48,308 nucleotides of DNA from DAOUBF01 sp034432795. Its GTDB lineage: Bacteria > Chloroflexota > Anaerolineae > DSLN01. Made by a program: the position numbers and the translations under genes. Location: NCBI GenBank assembly GCA_034432795.1, contig DAOUBF010000017.1:1-48308 (forward strand), read 5' to 3'. This document shows positions 7,691 through 15,278 of the stretch, one piece after another (the stretch's first letter is position 1; the number at the start of each line of letters is the position of its first letter). Below the pieces are notes generated by a model. It saw only the letters and a program-made list of their open reading frames with translations, ran no database searches and was not told the DNA's origin.

Positions 7691-10114
7691 TTATCCGATG
7701 GACCCTTCCATCTGCAACTGGATGAGCCGGTTCATCTCAATGGCGTACTCCATCGGCAACTCCTTGACCAGAGGTTCAATGAAGCCGCTCACGATCATGG
7801 TGGCCGCCTCCGGCTCGCTCAGCCCCCGGCTCATCAGGTAGAAGAGTTGCTCGTCCGACACCTTGCTGACCGTGGCCTCGTGGCCGATGGTCACGTTGTC
7901 CTCGTCAATCTCAATGTAGGGATACGTGTCGGAGCGCGACTGGGGGTCCAGCAAGAGCGCGTCACAGACGACGTGCGACTTGGCCCCGTGTGCGCCCTTA
8001 TAGACCTTCAACAGGCCGCGGTAGCTAGTGCGCCCACCGCCCTTGCTGATGGACTTGGAGATGATGCGCGAGCTGGTGTAGGGCGCGCCATGGATGACCT
8101 TGCCACCGGCGTCCTGGTGCTGACCCGGCCCGGCGAAGGCAATGGACAGCACTTCCCCTTTCGCCCCCGGCTCCATCAGGTAGATAGACGGGTACTTCAT
8201 AGTGAGCTTACTATTATGGACAATGAACCCATTCGCCACGAAATTGTGACTATCAGCGATTTCAATGTCCCATGTATCCTCAACCCCTAGCGCCTGAATA
8301 GCTGCCACGCGGCTAAAATGCACTGGCTGCTGGAAGTGTCCCTCCCCGAAGTAGAGGAAGTAGTGGGTATATTCCTTCTCTTCCTTCCCTAGAGGCTTCT
8401 TTTCTCGTCGTGTCCAACGACTGATCTTACGTGGGTCAAGGCCGCAGGAAATCGCCAATGCCTTGATGTCCTCCAGCAGTTCACGGTTGGCGCTGGTGAT
8501 AGAGACATTCTTGTGATTCGCCCGCCGGTAGCCGTCGGCGGCGATATAACCCTCAATGAAGGCGAGTCGTTGCGCTTTGGGCAGCGTATAGACCCAGCCT
8601 GGCACACGTTTCTGGCGGGCGTTGCCACCCAGCCCTATATGAATCAGCCAATTTCTGAGTTGAACCGAATTGATGCGCACCACGCTACCGCGTACCTCGT
8701 AATCCACATGGAACAGGTTGCCCAGCAACCCAACCAGGCGAGCATGTGCCTTATCACTAGGCGGCACGGCGAAGTACACGCGGTTCCGGTCCACATAGCC
8801 ATCCCCCATATACACGCCCAGCAACCACATGAGGTCCTCGGAACTGGACTCCGGCAGGGTGACAGGCTTCGTCCCACGGGCCGGGATCGGCTCAAACCGT
8901 TTTGGCGTACCATGATCCGGTATGTCTCCAGCGATCGCCACCCAGTCGTCCGTCGTTAGTTGATCCAGTCGCTTCCACGCCAGCGACAGATGCGTTCCTT
9001 GCCTGGATAGCGTCAGGAAGGGATGATTGGCTGTGGCCCGGATCTCGCGGAAGTTTTCGGTCTGCAGGCGAAAGACCTGCTGCTTGCCACTGTATCTCTT
9101 GGCGATAACCGGATGCCGCACCAACTGCAAGTTGGCATCCACCGAGTAGACTATATCGCCTGGTTCTACCTCCCGGATAGGTTTCACATCACTATTTAGG
9201 AACACTGCCGTGTCACCTGTCAGACAGCCCAGGTTGCCGTCAACCCACTCCATCGTCGCGTCGCCATAGGCCGCTGCCCGCTTGGTCACCAGGTTATACA
9301 CGTTGGTGGACCAGTTTTGGATGGTCGTGTAGCGGCAGCGGGCGCCACGCTTGACGATGATCTCCACCACCGCCGAGTGTAGGCTGTCGCTGGAGTAGAT
9401 CGGTGCGGTACACCCCTCCACGTAGTGCACATAGGCGCCCTCATCCACGATGATCAGCGTGCGCTCAAACTGGCCCATGTTCTGGGCATTGATGCGGAAA
9501 TAGGCCTGAAGCGGCATTTCCACATGGACACCCGGCGGCACATAGATGAACGAGCCGCCCGACCACACGGCAGAGTTGAGCGCAGCAAACTTATTGTCGG
9601 CAGGGGGCACAATCGTCCCGAAGTACTGCTTCACCAGGTCAGGATACTGCTTCACCGCGTCATCTGTGCTCAGGAAGATGACGCCCTTGGCCTCCAGGTC
9701 CTTGCGCACGTTGTGGTACACGACCTCGCTTTCATACTGCGCCCCCACGCCTGCCAGGAACTTGCGCTCGGCCTCGGGGATGCCCAGCCGGTCAAAGGTC
9801 TTCTTGATGTACTCCGGCACATCCTCCCACTGATCGCCGGTGCGGGGGGTGGGTTTGATGTAGTAGTAGATATCATTGAAGTCAATGCCCGACAGGTCGC
9901 CGCCCCAGGTGGGCATGGGCTTCTGCAGGAAGATGTCCAGGGCCTTCAGCCGGAACTGGCGCATCCAGTCCGGCTCGCCCTTGATCGCGGAAATCTCCTC
10001 CACCACCTGCCGGTCCAGCCCCTTGCGGGCCTTGAAGACATAGGCCTCCGGATCGCGGAAGCCGTACTTCTTCTCATATTCAACATTAATATCCAGAACA
10101 GGTCGCTCAGCCAT
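7691..10114 (-). CDS. sufB: SufB Fe-S scaffold precursor containing an intein
   Basis: SufB, the central cluster-building subunit of SufBCD, interrupted in frame by an intein. From ATG 10114 (GGAGGAGG site upstream, 5 bp after the sufC stop) the precursor has 807 residues. Removing the 338-residue intein leaves a 469-residue SufB, the normal length. Extein motifs include FIYVPPGVHVEMPLQAYFRI, EGCTAPIYSSDSLHSAVVE and the C-terminal RGLSEPEAATMIVSGFIEP. The intein interrupts the conserved GNLG/SKLTMKYPS joint. An upstream in-frame ATG at 10162 would overlap sufC by 43 bp and is rejected. Confidence 0.97.
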   Translation of the reverse strand: MAERPVLDINVEYEKKYGFRDPEAYVFKARKGLDRQVVEEISAIKGEPDWMRQFRLKALDIFLQKPMPTWGGDLSGIDFNDIYYYIKPTPRTGDQWEDVPEYIKKTFDRLGIPEAERKFLAGVGAQYESEVVYHNVRKDLEAKGVIFLSTDDAVKQYPDLVKQYFGTIVPPADNKFAALNSAVWSGGSFIYVPPGVHVEMPLQAYFRINAQNMGQFERTLIIVDEGAYVHYVEGCTAPIYSSDSLHSAVVEIIVKRGARCRYTTIQNWSTNVYNLVTKRAAAYGDATMEWVDGNLGCLTGDTAVFLNSDVKPIREVEPGDIVYSVDANLQLVRHPVIAKRYSGKQQVFRLQTENFREIRATANHPFLTLSRQGTHLSLAWKRLDQLTTDDWVAIAGDIPDHGTPKRFEPIPARGTKPVTLPESSSEDLMWLLGVYMGDGYVDRNRVYFAVPPSDKAHARLVGLLGNLFHVDYEVRGSVVRINSVQLRNWLIHIGLGGNARQKRVPGWVYTLPKAQRLAFIEGYIAADGYRRANHKNVSITSANRELLEDIKALAISCGLDPRKISRWTRREKKPLGKEEKEYTHYFLYFGEGHFQQPVHFSRVAAIQALGVEDTWDIEIADSHNFVANGFIVHNSKLTMKYPSIYLMEPGAKGEVLSIAFAGPGQHQDAGGKVIHGAPYTSSRIISKSISKGGGRTSYRGLLKVYKGAHGAKSHVVCDALLLDPQSRSDTYPYIEIDEDNVTIGHEATVSKVSDEQLFYLMSRGLSEPEAATMIVSGFIEPLVKELPMEYAIEMNRLIQLQMEGSIG
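8213..9226 (-). other. LAGLIDADG-type intein inside SufB
   Basis: A 338-residue self-splicing insert. It starts at Cys1 (CLTGDTAVF, block A) and ends with SHNFVANGFIVHN (blocks F/G), with penultimate His, terminal Asn and Ser as the +1 extein residue. Block B is ATANHPFLTL. The two homing-endonuclease motifs are LLGVYMGDGYVD and FIEGYIAADGYR, each keeping the key Asp. All splicing and nuclease residues appear intact, so it is probably active. Inteins at SufB are known in other bacteria, including mycobacteria. Confidence 0.96.
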
Positions 10115-10119
10115 TGCCC

Positions 10120-10902
10120 TTATGCCTCCTCCAATTCGGCCTGATGCCGGGCGCGGATCCAATCGTACCCTTTCTCTTCAAGCTCCAGGGCCAGGTCGCG
10201 CCCACCACTCTCCACGATGCGCCCCTGGAACATGACATGGACGAAATCGGGCTTAATGTAGTTCAAGATACGCTGGTAGTGGGTGATCACCAGGATACCC
10301 AGGTTCGGCCCGGCGAGCGCATTCACGCCGTTAGCCACGGTGCGCAGCGCGTCAATATCCAGGCCGGAGTCGGTCTCATCCAGGATGGCGATCTCCGGCT
10401 GGAGGATCGCCAATTGCAGGATCTCGGCGCGTTTCTTCTCGCCACCGGAAAAGCCATCATTCAGATAGCGCCCGGCGAAGGCGGGGTCCATCTCCAAAAG
10501 CGCCATCTTCTCCTTCAGCAGCTTGCGAAACTCCGGGATAGGGATACCTTTGTCCTCCGGGTCCAGCGCCTTACGCCGCGCATTGATGGCGCTGCGCAGG
10601 AAGTTGGCCACGCTGACACCCGGCACAGCGACGGGGTACTGAAAGGCCAGGAACAGCCCCAATCTGGCCCGTTCATCCGGCCCTAACTCCAACAGATCGA
10701 TCCCCTTAAAGATGATCTGCCCGGCGTCCACCTGATAATGCGGGTGGCCCATCAACGTGTACGCCAGGGTGCTCTTGCCCGAACCGTTCGGGCCCATCAG
10801 GGCGTGGATCTCGCCCTGCTTGACGGTCAGGTTAACGCCTCTCAGGATCGGCTTCCCTTCCACACTGACATGGAGGTTACGAATCTCCAACACGGAACCC
10901 AT
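10120..10902 (-). CDS. sufC: SufC, Fe-S assembly ATPase
   Basis: A 260-residue ABC-type ATPase of the SufBCD complex that drives scaffold conformational change. Walker A is GPNGSGKSTLA (about residues 38-48), the signature is GFSGGEKKRAEILQL (about 150-164), and Walker B is EIAILDETDSGLDID (about 172-186); the DSGLD ending is the SufC hallmark. First gene of the operon; ATG 10902 has AAGGAG upstream, and the predicted leader is only about 26 nt. Confidence 0.98.
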   Translation of the reverse strand: MGSVLEIRNLHVSVEGKPILRGVNLTVKQGEIHALMGPNGSGKSTLAYTLMGHPHYQVDAGQIIFKGIDLLELGPDERARLGLFLAFQYPVAVPGVSVANFLRSAINARRKALDPEDKGIPIPEFRKLLKEKMALLEMDPAFAGRYLNDGFSGGEKKRAEILQLAILQPEIAILDETDSGLDIDALRTVANGVNALAGPNLGILVITHYQRILNYIKPDFVHVMFQGRIVESGGRDLALELEEKGYDWIRARHQAELEEA

Positions 10903-10934
10903 ACGTGGTTGCTCCTTCTAGAATTGGTAGCCCG

Positions 10935-10963
10935 ATTATACCACACTTCACAAGGGGTGTCAA
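10935..10963 (-). promoter_or_regulatory. suf operon promoter
   Basis: On the minus strand TTGACA (10963-10958), a 17-bp spacer and TATAAT (10940-10935): a perfect sigma-70-type consensus. The predicted start is near 10928, 26 nt before sufC. Its -35 box is the outer end of the palindrome at 10958-10993. Confidence 0.92.
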
Positions 10964-10993
10964 TAAATAAGATAAAAATCGTATTTATTGACA
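10958..10993. promoter_or_regulatory. Palindromic operator shared by suf and sufR promoters
   Basis: TGTCAATAAATA (10958-10969) and TATTTATTGACA (10982-10993) are perfect 12-bp inverted repeats around a 12-bp AT-rich centre. GAT/ATC inside extend the symmetry with one mismatch. The outer six bases of each arm are the -35 boxes of the two divergent promoters. Binding by the adjacent SufR-like protein would block both. The binding protein is inferred. Confidence 0.85.
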
Positions 10994-11016
10994 GGGGCGA
11001 AAATCTGTGTTATACT
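10988..11016 (+). promoter_or_regulatory. sufR promoter
   Basis: TTGACA (10988-10993), 17-bp spacer, TATACT (11011-11016). The predicted start is near 11023, which places ATG 11025 almost at the RNA end and supports ATG 11040 with its AGGG site as the sufR start. Confidence 0.9.
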
Positions 11017-11039
11017 AAAGCGGGATGTTCAGGGCACAT

Positions 11040-11684
11040 ATGGAGAATAGCCGACAACTGATCCTGCGCCGCCTGAAAGAGCGCGGCCCGGCCACCATCG
11101 CCGAACTGGCCGAATACCTCGGTGTGGCGCCGATGACCGTGCGCCATCACCTGAATGGCCTCCTGGCCGAAGGGCTGGTGGAATCCCAGGCGGTCCGCCG
11201 CCAGGTGGGACGGCCCGCGCTGGTCTTCCGGCTGACCGAGGCCGGGGAAGAGCTTTTCCCCCATCGCTATTTGCGCCTGACCGACCGGCTGCTGGAGGAG
11301 CTTAAAGCGACGGTCCCGCCCCAGGTCATTGAGGCCATCTTCGCCCAAATGGCCCAGGATATGGCCGCCGATTATCGCGAGCGGCTGGCCCATCTGCCCT
11401 TTGAGGAGCGCGTCGCCGCGCTGGTGGACCTCCTGGGCGAAGAGGGCTTCATGGCCCGCTGGGAACGGGCAGAGCGGGGCTACCGCTTAACTGAGTACAA
11501 CTGCCCGTACTTCCATATCGGCCAGCGCCATCCCGAAGTGTGCCGCTTTGACCAGTCGCTTATCAGCACGGTGCTGGACGCCCCCGTTGAGAAAGACACC
11601 TGCCTGCTCAACGGCGATTCGTGCTGCACGTTCACCATTCAGGTGGATGCCATCTCAGCGGACACCATCCCGATCAAATCCTAG
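11040..11684 (+). CDS. sufR: SufR-like Fe-S-sensing transcriptional repressor
   Basis: A 214-residue regulator. The N-terminal winged helix (about 5-70) reads ATIAELAEYLGVAPMTVRHH with the wing RRQVGRPALVFRLTEAG. The C-terminal half has cysteines in C-x12-C (CPYFHIGQRHPEVC) followed by DTCLLNGDSCC, the arrangement expected for an Fe-S ligand set in SufR proteins. It is divergent from the suf operon with the shared palindrome between them, so autoregulated repression of suf by cluster status is likely. ATG 11025 is an alternative start but would leave a 2-nt leader. Confidence 0.92.
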   Translation: MENSRQLILRRLKERGPATIAELAEYLGVAPMTVRHHLNGLLAEGLVESQAVRRQVGRPALVFRLTEAGEELFPHRYLRLTDRLLEELKATVPPQVIEAIFAQMAQDMAADYRERLAHLPFEERVAALVDLLGEEGFMARWERAERGYRLTEYNCPYFHIGQRHPEVCRFDQSLISTVLDAPVEKDTCLLNGDSCCTFTIQVDAISADTIPIKS

Positions 11685-11694
11685 AGGAAATCCA

Positions 11695-12015
11695 ATGGCC
11701 CTGTCTTACAAACCCGAACCAGGCACAAAAGAATGGGAGGTCTTTGAGGCCTTGCGCGATGTGGTGGACCCGGAGATCGGGCTGAACATCGTAGAACTGG
11801 GGCTGATCCGCAATATTGATCTCCAGCCCGACCGCCTCACCATCCGGATGATCTTGACCACGCCCTTCTGCCCGTATGGGCCGGCGCTGATTGAGCAGGC
11901 ACGCCAGACCGCCCAGGCTACCGCCGGTATCCCCACGCGTATTGAACTGGATATGGAGATGTGGGATCCGAGCATGATGGAAGAAGGCGCGGGCGCAGAA
12001 TGGGGCCTGTTCTAA
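11695..12015 (+). CDS. SufT/MIP18-family (DUF59) protein
   Basis: A 106-residue protein of the MIP18/DUF59 family, whose bacterial member SufT helps Fe-S cluster delivery or maturation. Motifs are DVVDPEIGLNIVELGLI (about 22-38) and LTTPFCPYGPALIEQ (about 56-70), including the conserved Cys. GAGGAAA precedes the ATG, 10 bp after the sufR stop, so it shares the sufR transcript. PaaD-like proteins also have this fold, but the suf context favours SufT. Confidence 0.9.
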   Translation: MALSYKPEPGTKEWEVFEALRDVVDPEIGLNIVELGLIRNIDLQPDRLTIRMILTTPFCPYGPALIEQARQTAQATAGIPTRIELDMEMWDPSMMEEGAGAEWGLF

Positions 12016-12042
12016 GAGGTCCTTAGCGGATTATTTAACGAC

Positions 12043-12057
12043 GTCACCTTCGGTGAC
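12043..12057. other. Short hairpin GTCACC-TTC-GGTGAC
   Basis: A 6-bp perfect stem 27 bp after the SufT-like stop, in the gap before the main terminator. No U-run follows. It is probably part of the 3' untranslated structure. Confidence 0.35.
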
Positions 12058-12090
12058 AGGGATCTAACTGCTGCTCACTCTCCTTCTGAT

Positions 12091-12136
12091 GGCAGAGGGC
12101 GGACAGGAACTGCTCCTGTCCGCCCTCTGCCCTTTC
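12091..12136. terminator. Bidirectional terminator between sufR-sufT and rtcB
   Basis: GGCAGAGGGCGGACAGGA (12091-12108) and its exact complement (12114-12131) give an 18-bp stem with loop ACTGC between two convergent operons. CTTTCCC follows on the plus strand; only a short pyrimidine run is present, so termination strength is uncertain. Confidence 0.75.
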
Positions 12137-12139
12137 CCA

Positions 12140-13630
12140 TCACCCCTTGATCACAGCAATCGGCACTAGCTTGGCGACCTTCTTGGCGATGCCCGCATGG
12201 TGCACCACATTGACCACGCGGTCCACATCCTTATAGGCGACGGGGGCTTCTTCGGCCAGGCCGGGCATAGAGCCAGCGCGTACCTGGATGCCCTGGGCCT
12301 GCAATTGCTGCCTGAGCACATCGCCGCGCACCTCGCGCTTGGCCTTGGCCCGGCTCATCACCCGCCCTGCCCCATGACAGGTGGAGCCGAACGACTGCGC
12401 CATGCTGCCTGGCGTGCCCAACAGCACGAATGAAGCTGTGCCCATAGAGCCGGGGATGAGCACCGGCTGGCCGATGTCCTTGTAATCATCGGGCAGGCCC
12501 GGCGCACCGGGGCCGAAGGCGCGCGTGGCCCCCTTGCGATGCACACACACACGCACCCGCCGCCCATCCACCTCATGCTCCTCAATCTTGCCCATGTTGT
12601 GGGCAATGTCATACACCTGGAACACATCCCAAACCGGCACGCCGCGCTCCGTGCGGTCAATCCGGCCCTTAAACGTCTCCTCAAAGCTGCGCCGGATGTG
12701 GTAGGTCAGCACCTGGCGGTTGGCGAAGGCGAAGTTCGCGGCGCAGGCCATCGCCTTCAGGTAGTCCTGCCCCTCTGGCGAGTTGAACGGGGCGCACATC
12801 AGTTCCTTATCGGGCAGCTTGATGCCGTACTTATGGATGACGCGCTCAAAGCGTTCCAGGTAATCGGTGCAGATCTGGTGGCCGAAGCCGCGCGAACCGC
12901 AGTGGATCTGCACGCAAATCTGGCCCTGGCGCAGGCCCATGCGCTCCGCCGCCTCCTCATCATAGACCTCCGCCACCTCGTCCACTTCAATGAAGTGGTT
13001 GCCCGCGCCCAGCGTACCGAGTTGATCCTTACCCCGCTCCTTGGCCTTAGGCGTCGCCTTGTCCGGGTCCGCCCCCGGCATTCGGCCAAACTCCTCCGTA
13101 TGCTGGAGGTCCTCCGGCCGGGCGAAGCCCCGCTCCAACGCCCAACGCGCCCCCTCAACGAGTACCCGGTCCAACTCCGTCTTGCTCACCGGGACATGGC
13201 CCTCCACGCCCACGCCGCTAGGGCAGTTCTTATACAGGCTGGTGGCCAGGTCCGCCAGATATGGCGCGATCTCCTCGCGCATCAGGCGAGTGCCCAGGAG
13301 GCGCACGCCGCAGTTGATATCATAGCCGATGGAGCCGGGCGAGATCACGCCGTCGCCTTCCGTGTCCGTCGCGGCCACGCCGCCGATAGGGAAGCCATAG
13401 CCCTGGTGCACATCCGGCATGACGATAACGTAGCGCACCAACCCTGGCAGCGTGGCGGCGTTCACCGCCTGCTCCACGCTCTTATCGCCCAGTGCGTCCT
13501 CAAGCAATTCCTCATCGGCGTAGATGCGCACGGGCACGCGCATATCAGAGCGAAACGTCTTGGGTAGCTCCCAAATGTACTCCCCTATCCTGTGAAAGTC
13601 CTGTTTACGAATCACAGTTTGTGTCGTCAT
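12140..13630 (-). CDS. rtcB: RtcB RNA-splicing ligase
   Basis: A 496-residue GTP- and Mn-dependent RNA ligase joining 2',3'-cyclic phosphate (or 3'-phosphate) and 5'-OH ends in tRNA or RNA repair. Metal and active-site motifs: VMPDVHQGYGFPIGG (about 70-84), SIGYDINCGVRLLG (about 99-112, ligand Cys), TLGAGNHFIEVDEV (about 205-218), QIHCGSRGFGH (about 240-250) and the guanylylated-His motif CHGAGRVMSRAKA (about 422-434). Full length. Third gene of the selD - archease - rtcB operon, 11 bp after archease. Confidence 0.97.
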   Translation of the reverse strand: MTTQTVIRKQDFHRIGEYIWELPKTFRSDMRVPVRIYADEELLEDALGDKSVEQAVNAATLPGLVRYVIVMPDVHQGYGFPIGGVAATDTEGDGVISPGSIGYDINCGVRLLGTRLMREEIAPYLADLATSLYKNCPSGVGVEGHVPVSKTELDRVLVEGARWALERGFARPEDLQHTEEFGRMPGADPDKATPKAKERGKDQLGTLGAGNHFIEVDEVAEVYDEEAAERMGLRQGQICVQIHCGSRGFGHQICTDYLERFERVIHKYGIKLPDKELMCAPFNSPEGQDYLKAMACAANFAFANRQVLTYHIRRSFEETFKGRIDRTERGVPVWDVFQVYDIAHNMGKIEEHEVDGRRVRVCVHRKGATRAFGPGAPGLPDDYKDIGQPVLIPGSMGTASFVLLGTPGSMAQSFGSTCHGAGRVMSRAKAKREVRGDVLRQQLQAQGIQVRAGSMPGLAEEAPVAYKDVDRVVNVVHHAGIAKKVAKLVPIAVIKG

Positions 13631-13641
13631 AGTGCCCTCCC

Positions 13642-14085
13642 CTACACATCAAACACGATCTCAGCAACGTAACCATCGGTGTCACGCCGCACGCTCAGGC
13701 CGTGATACGTGGCCGCCTTGATATATTTGCGCAGCTCACGCGCCGGGCCGCCCTCCACCCGCGCCAGTAGCCGCCCTATAGGGCCTTCCGGCGGGTCGCC
13801 CGGCGCATCCAGGGCCTCAATGTGAAAGCGGCTAAAGGCCAGGTGTTCCATTTCCGTTATGTAAAGTAACTCATTTAACCACTTGACGAGCATCCCTTCT
13901 ACGCTGACACCCTCTACCTCAACCGTGCGCGTCTCGGTCAGCGGCAGCGCCGCCAGGTCAACCACCAGGCTATACATGGCCCTGGCGGCGTTGGCGAACA
14001 GATCGGGTAACGTGGCCCCGCGCACCCGAATGGCCCAATCAGCCGTGTGCTCAATCTCCTCAAATGAGGATGCTTCTAGCCTCAT
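13642..14085 (-). CDS. Archease, RtcB activator
   Basis: A 147-residue archease, the small metal-binding protein that speeds RtcB guanylylation. The N-terminal EHTADWAIRVRG (about 12-23) holds the conserved acidic residue. KWLNELLYITE (about 68-78) and the C-terminal IKAATYHGL with the final acidic VFDV tail match the family. Its ATG overlaps the selD stop by 4 bp, so the two are translationally coupled. Confidence 0.95.
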   Translation of the reverse strand: MRLEASSFEEIEHTADWAIRVRGATLPDLFANAARAMYSLVVDLAALPLTETRTVEVEGVSVEGMLVKWLNELLYITEMEHLAFSRFHIEALDAPGDPPEGPIGRLLARVEGGPARELRKYIKAATYHGLSVRRDTDGYVAEIVFDV

Positions 14086-15131
14086 ACCGTCACCTCAATG
14101 CCCGATCCGGGGAGCACCTCCCCAATGATCCAGGTCTCCTGCCCACGCGCGGCGCAGGCCGTCTGGAGTGCTTCGGCCCGGTCCGGCGCGAGCGCCAGGA
14201 GCAGGCCGCCCGACGTCTGCGGGTCAAACAGCAGGGCACGGTCCGCCGGCTCAATCTCCGGCGCGAAGGTCACCCTCGGGCCGAAATAGTCGCGGTTGCG
14301 CCCCAACCCGCCGGCGTACATACGCAGCGCGCTGTAGCGCCTGGCGCCTGGCAGGAGGGGGATCGCCTCCAGCCGCAGGCGGAAGCGCACCTGGCTCTGA
14401 TCGGCGCACTCCAGGGCATGCCCCAGCAACCCAAAGCCAGTCACATCGGTCGCCGAGTGCACGCCGACGGCCTGGGCCACCTGCGCTGCCACGCGGTTCA
14501 GCCGCATCATACTGGCGACCGCCGCCTCCAGGTCAGCGGGGTCGGCCTGCTCGCGCTTCAGCGCCGTCGTCACCACGCCCGTCCCCAGTGGCTTAGTCAG
14601 GATCAACACGTCCCCTGCTTGCGCCCCGCCTTTCGTCAGAATCCGGTCCGGGTGGACCAGGCCGATGACCGCCAGGCCATACTTCGGCTCATGATCTGTG
14701 ACCGTATGGCCACCGGCGATGACCGCGCCAGCCTCCATGACCTTCTCGGCGCCGCCGCGCAGGATCTCCTGCAAGATGCTCGTGTCCAGGTCTTCAGGGA
14801 ACGCCGCCAGGTTCACGGCCAGCAGCACCTCGCCGCCCATCGCATAGACGTCGCTCATCGCATTCGCCGCCGCAATCGCGCCGAACTGATAGGGATCATC
14901 CACGATCGGCGGAAAGAAGTCCGTCGTGGCGATGAGCGCCTGCTCGTCGCTCAATCGGTACACGGCCGCATCATCGGCAGTGTTCAGGCCGACGAGCAGG
15001 TTGGGATTCGGTTGGGCGAGGGCGAGCATCTTCAGTGGCTGCAGAACCTGCGCCAGGTCCGCCGGACCCATCTTGGATGCTCAACCCGCGCACGATGCCA
15101 AGGTCGTCAGCCGGATCTGCTTGCCAGACAT
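14082..15131 (-). CDS. selD: Selenide, water dikinase SelD (selenoprotein, UGA = Sec17)
   Basis: Makes selenophosphate from selenide and ATP for selenocysteine and selenouridine synthesis. The gene reads through an in-frame TGA at 15081-15083. From ATG 15131 the start is MSGKQIRLTTLASCAG, then Sec17, then ASKMGPADL, exactly at the active-site Cys/Sec position, followed by the conserved Lys20. Downstream motifs are NTADDAAVY, TTDFFPPIVDDPYQFGAIAA, AMSDVYAMGG, GGHTVTD and DPQTSGGLLLAL. Total 349 residues, normal length. Conceptual translation without Sec would lose the catalytic segment. First gene of an operon with archease and rtcB. A tRNA-Sec gene is present in the same window. Confidence 0.96.
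15056..15068 (-). promoter_or_regulatory. Candidate bacterial SECIS stem-loop in selD
   Basis: GGTCC-GCC-GGACC lies about 13-25 nt downstream of the UGA codon on the selD strand, a position and size compatible with bacterial SECIS hairpins, which sit just 3' of UGA inside the coding region. CCA/TGG further out can extend it with a bulge. Only one hairpin was examined by eye, so this is tentative. Confidence 0.45.
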
Positions 15132-15278
15132 AGCATTACCCTACACGAAGCTGCACACTGCGGGGTTATTTAACCATATTTAGGACCGCTTAGCAAGGGG
15201 TGTTTGCTGTTTGATGATCTCAGTCCAGACAGCGGATAAAGGCAGATAGACAGGGGCGGGCAGACCCGGTCCACAATC

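Noticed and set aside
6401..8290. 629-codon plus-strand open frame
   Set aside because: It lies opposite sufD and the end of sufB, has Pro/Arg/His-rich composition without motifs, and is a shadow of the GC-rich coding strand.
10115..10162. Upstream ATG 10162 as the sufB start
   Set aside because: It would overlap sufC by 43 bp and add 16 non-family residues, while ATG 10114 has a strong GGAGGAGG site.
15071..15083. selD as a truncated or pseudogene starting at Met 15071
   Set aside because: The region upstream of the TGA encodes the normal SelD N-terminus in frame with a start codon, the TGA falls exactly at the Cys/Sec position, and tRNA-Sec is present.
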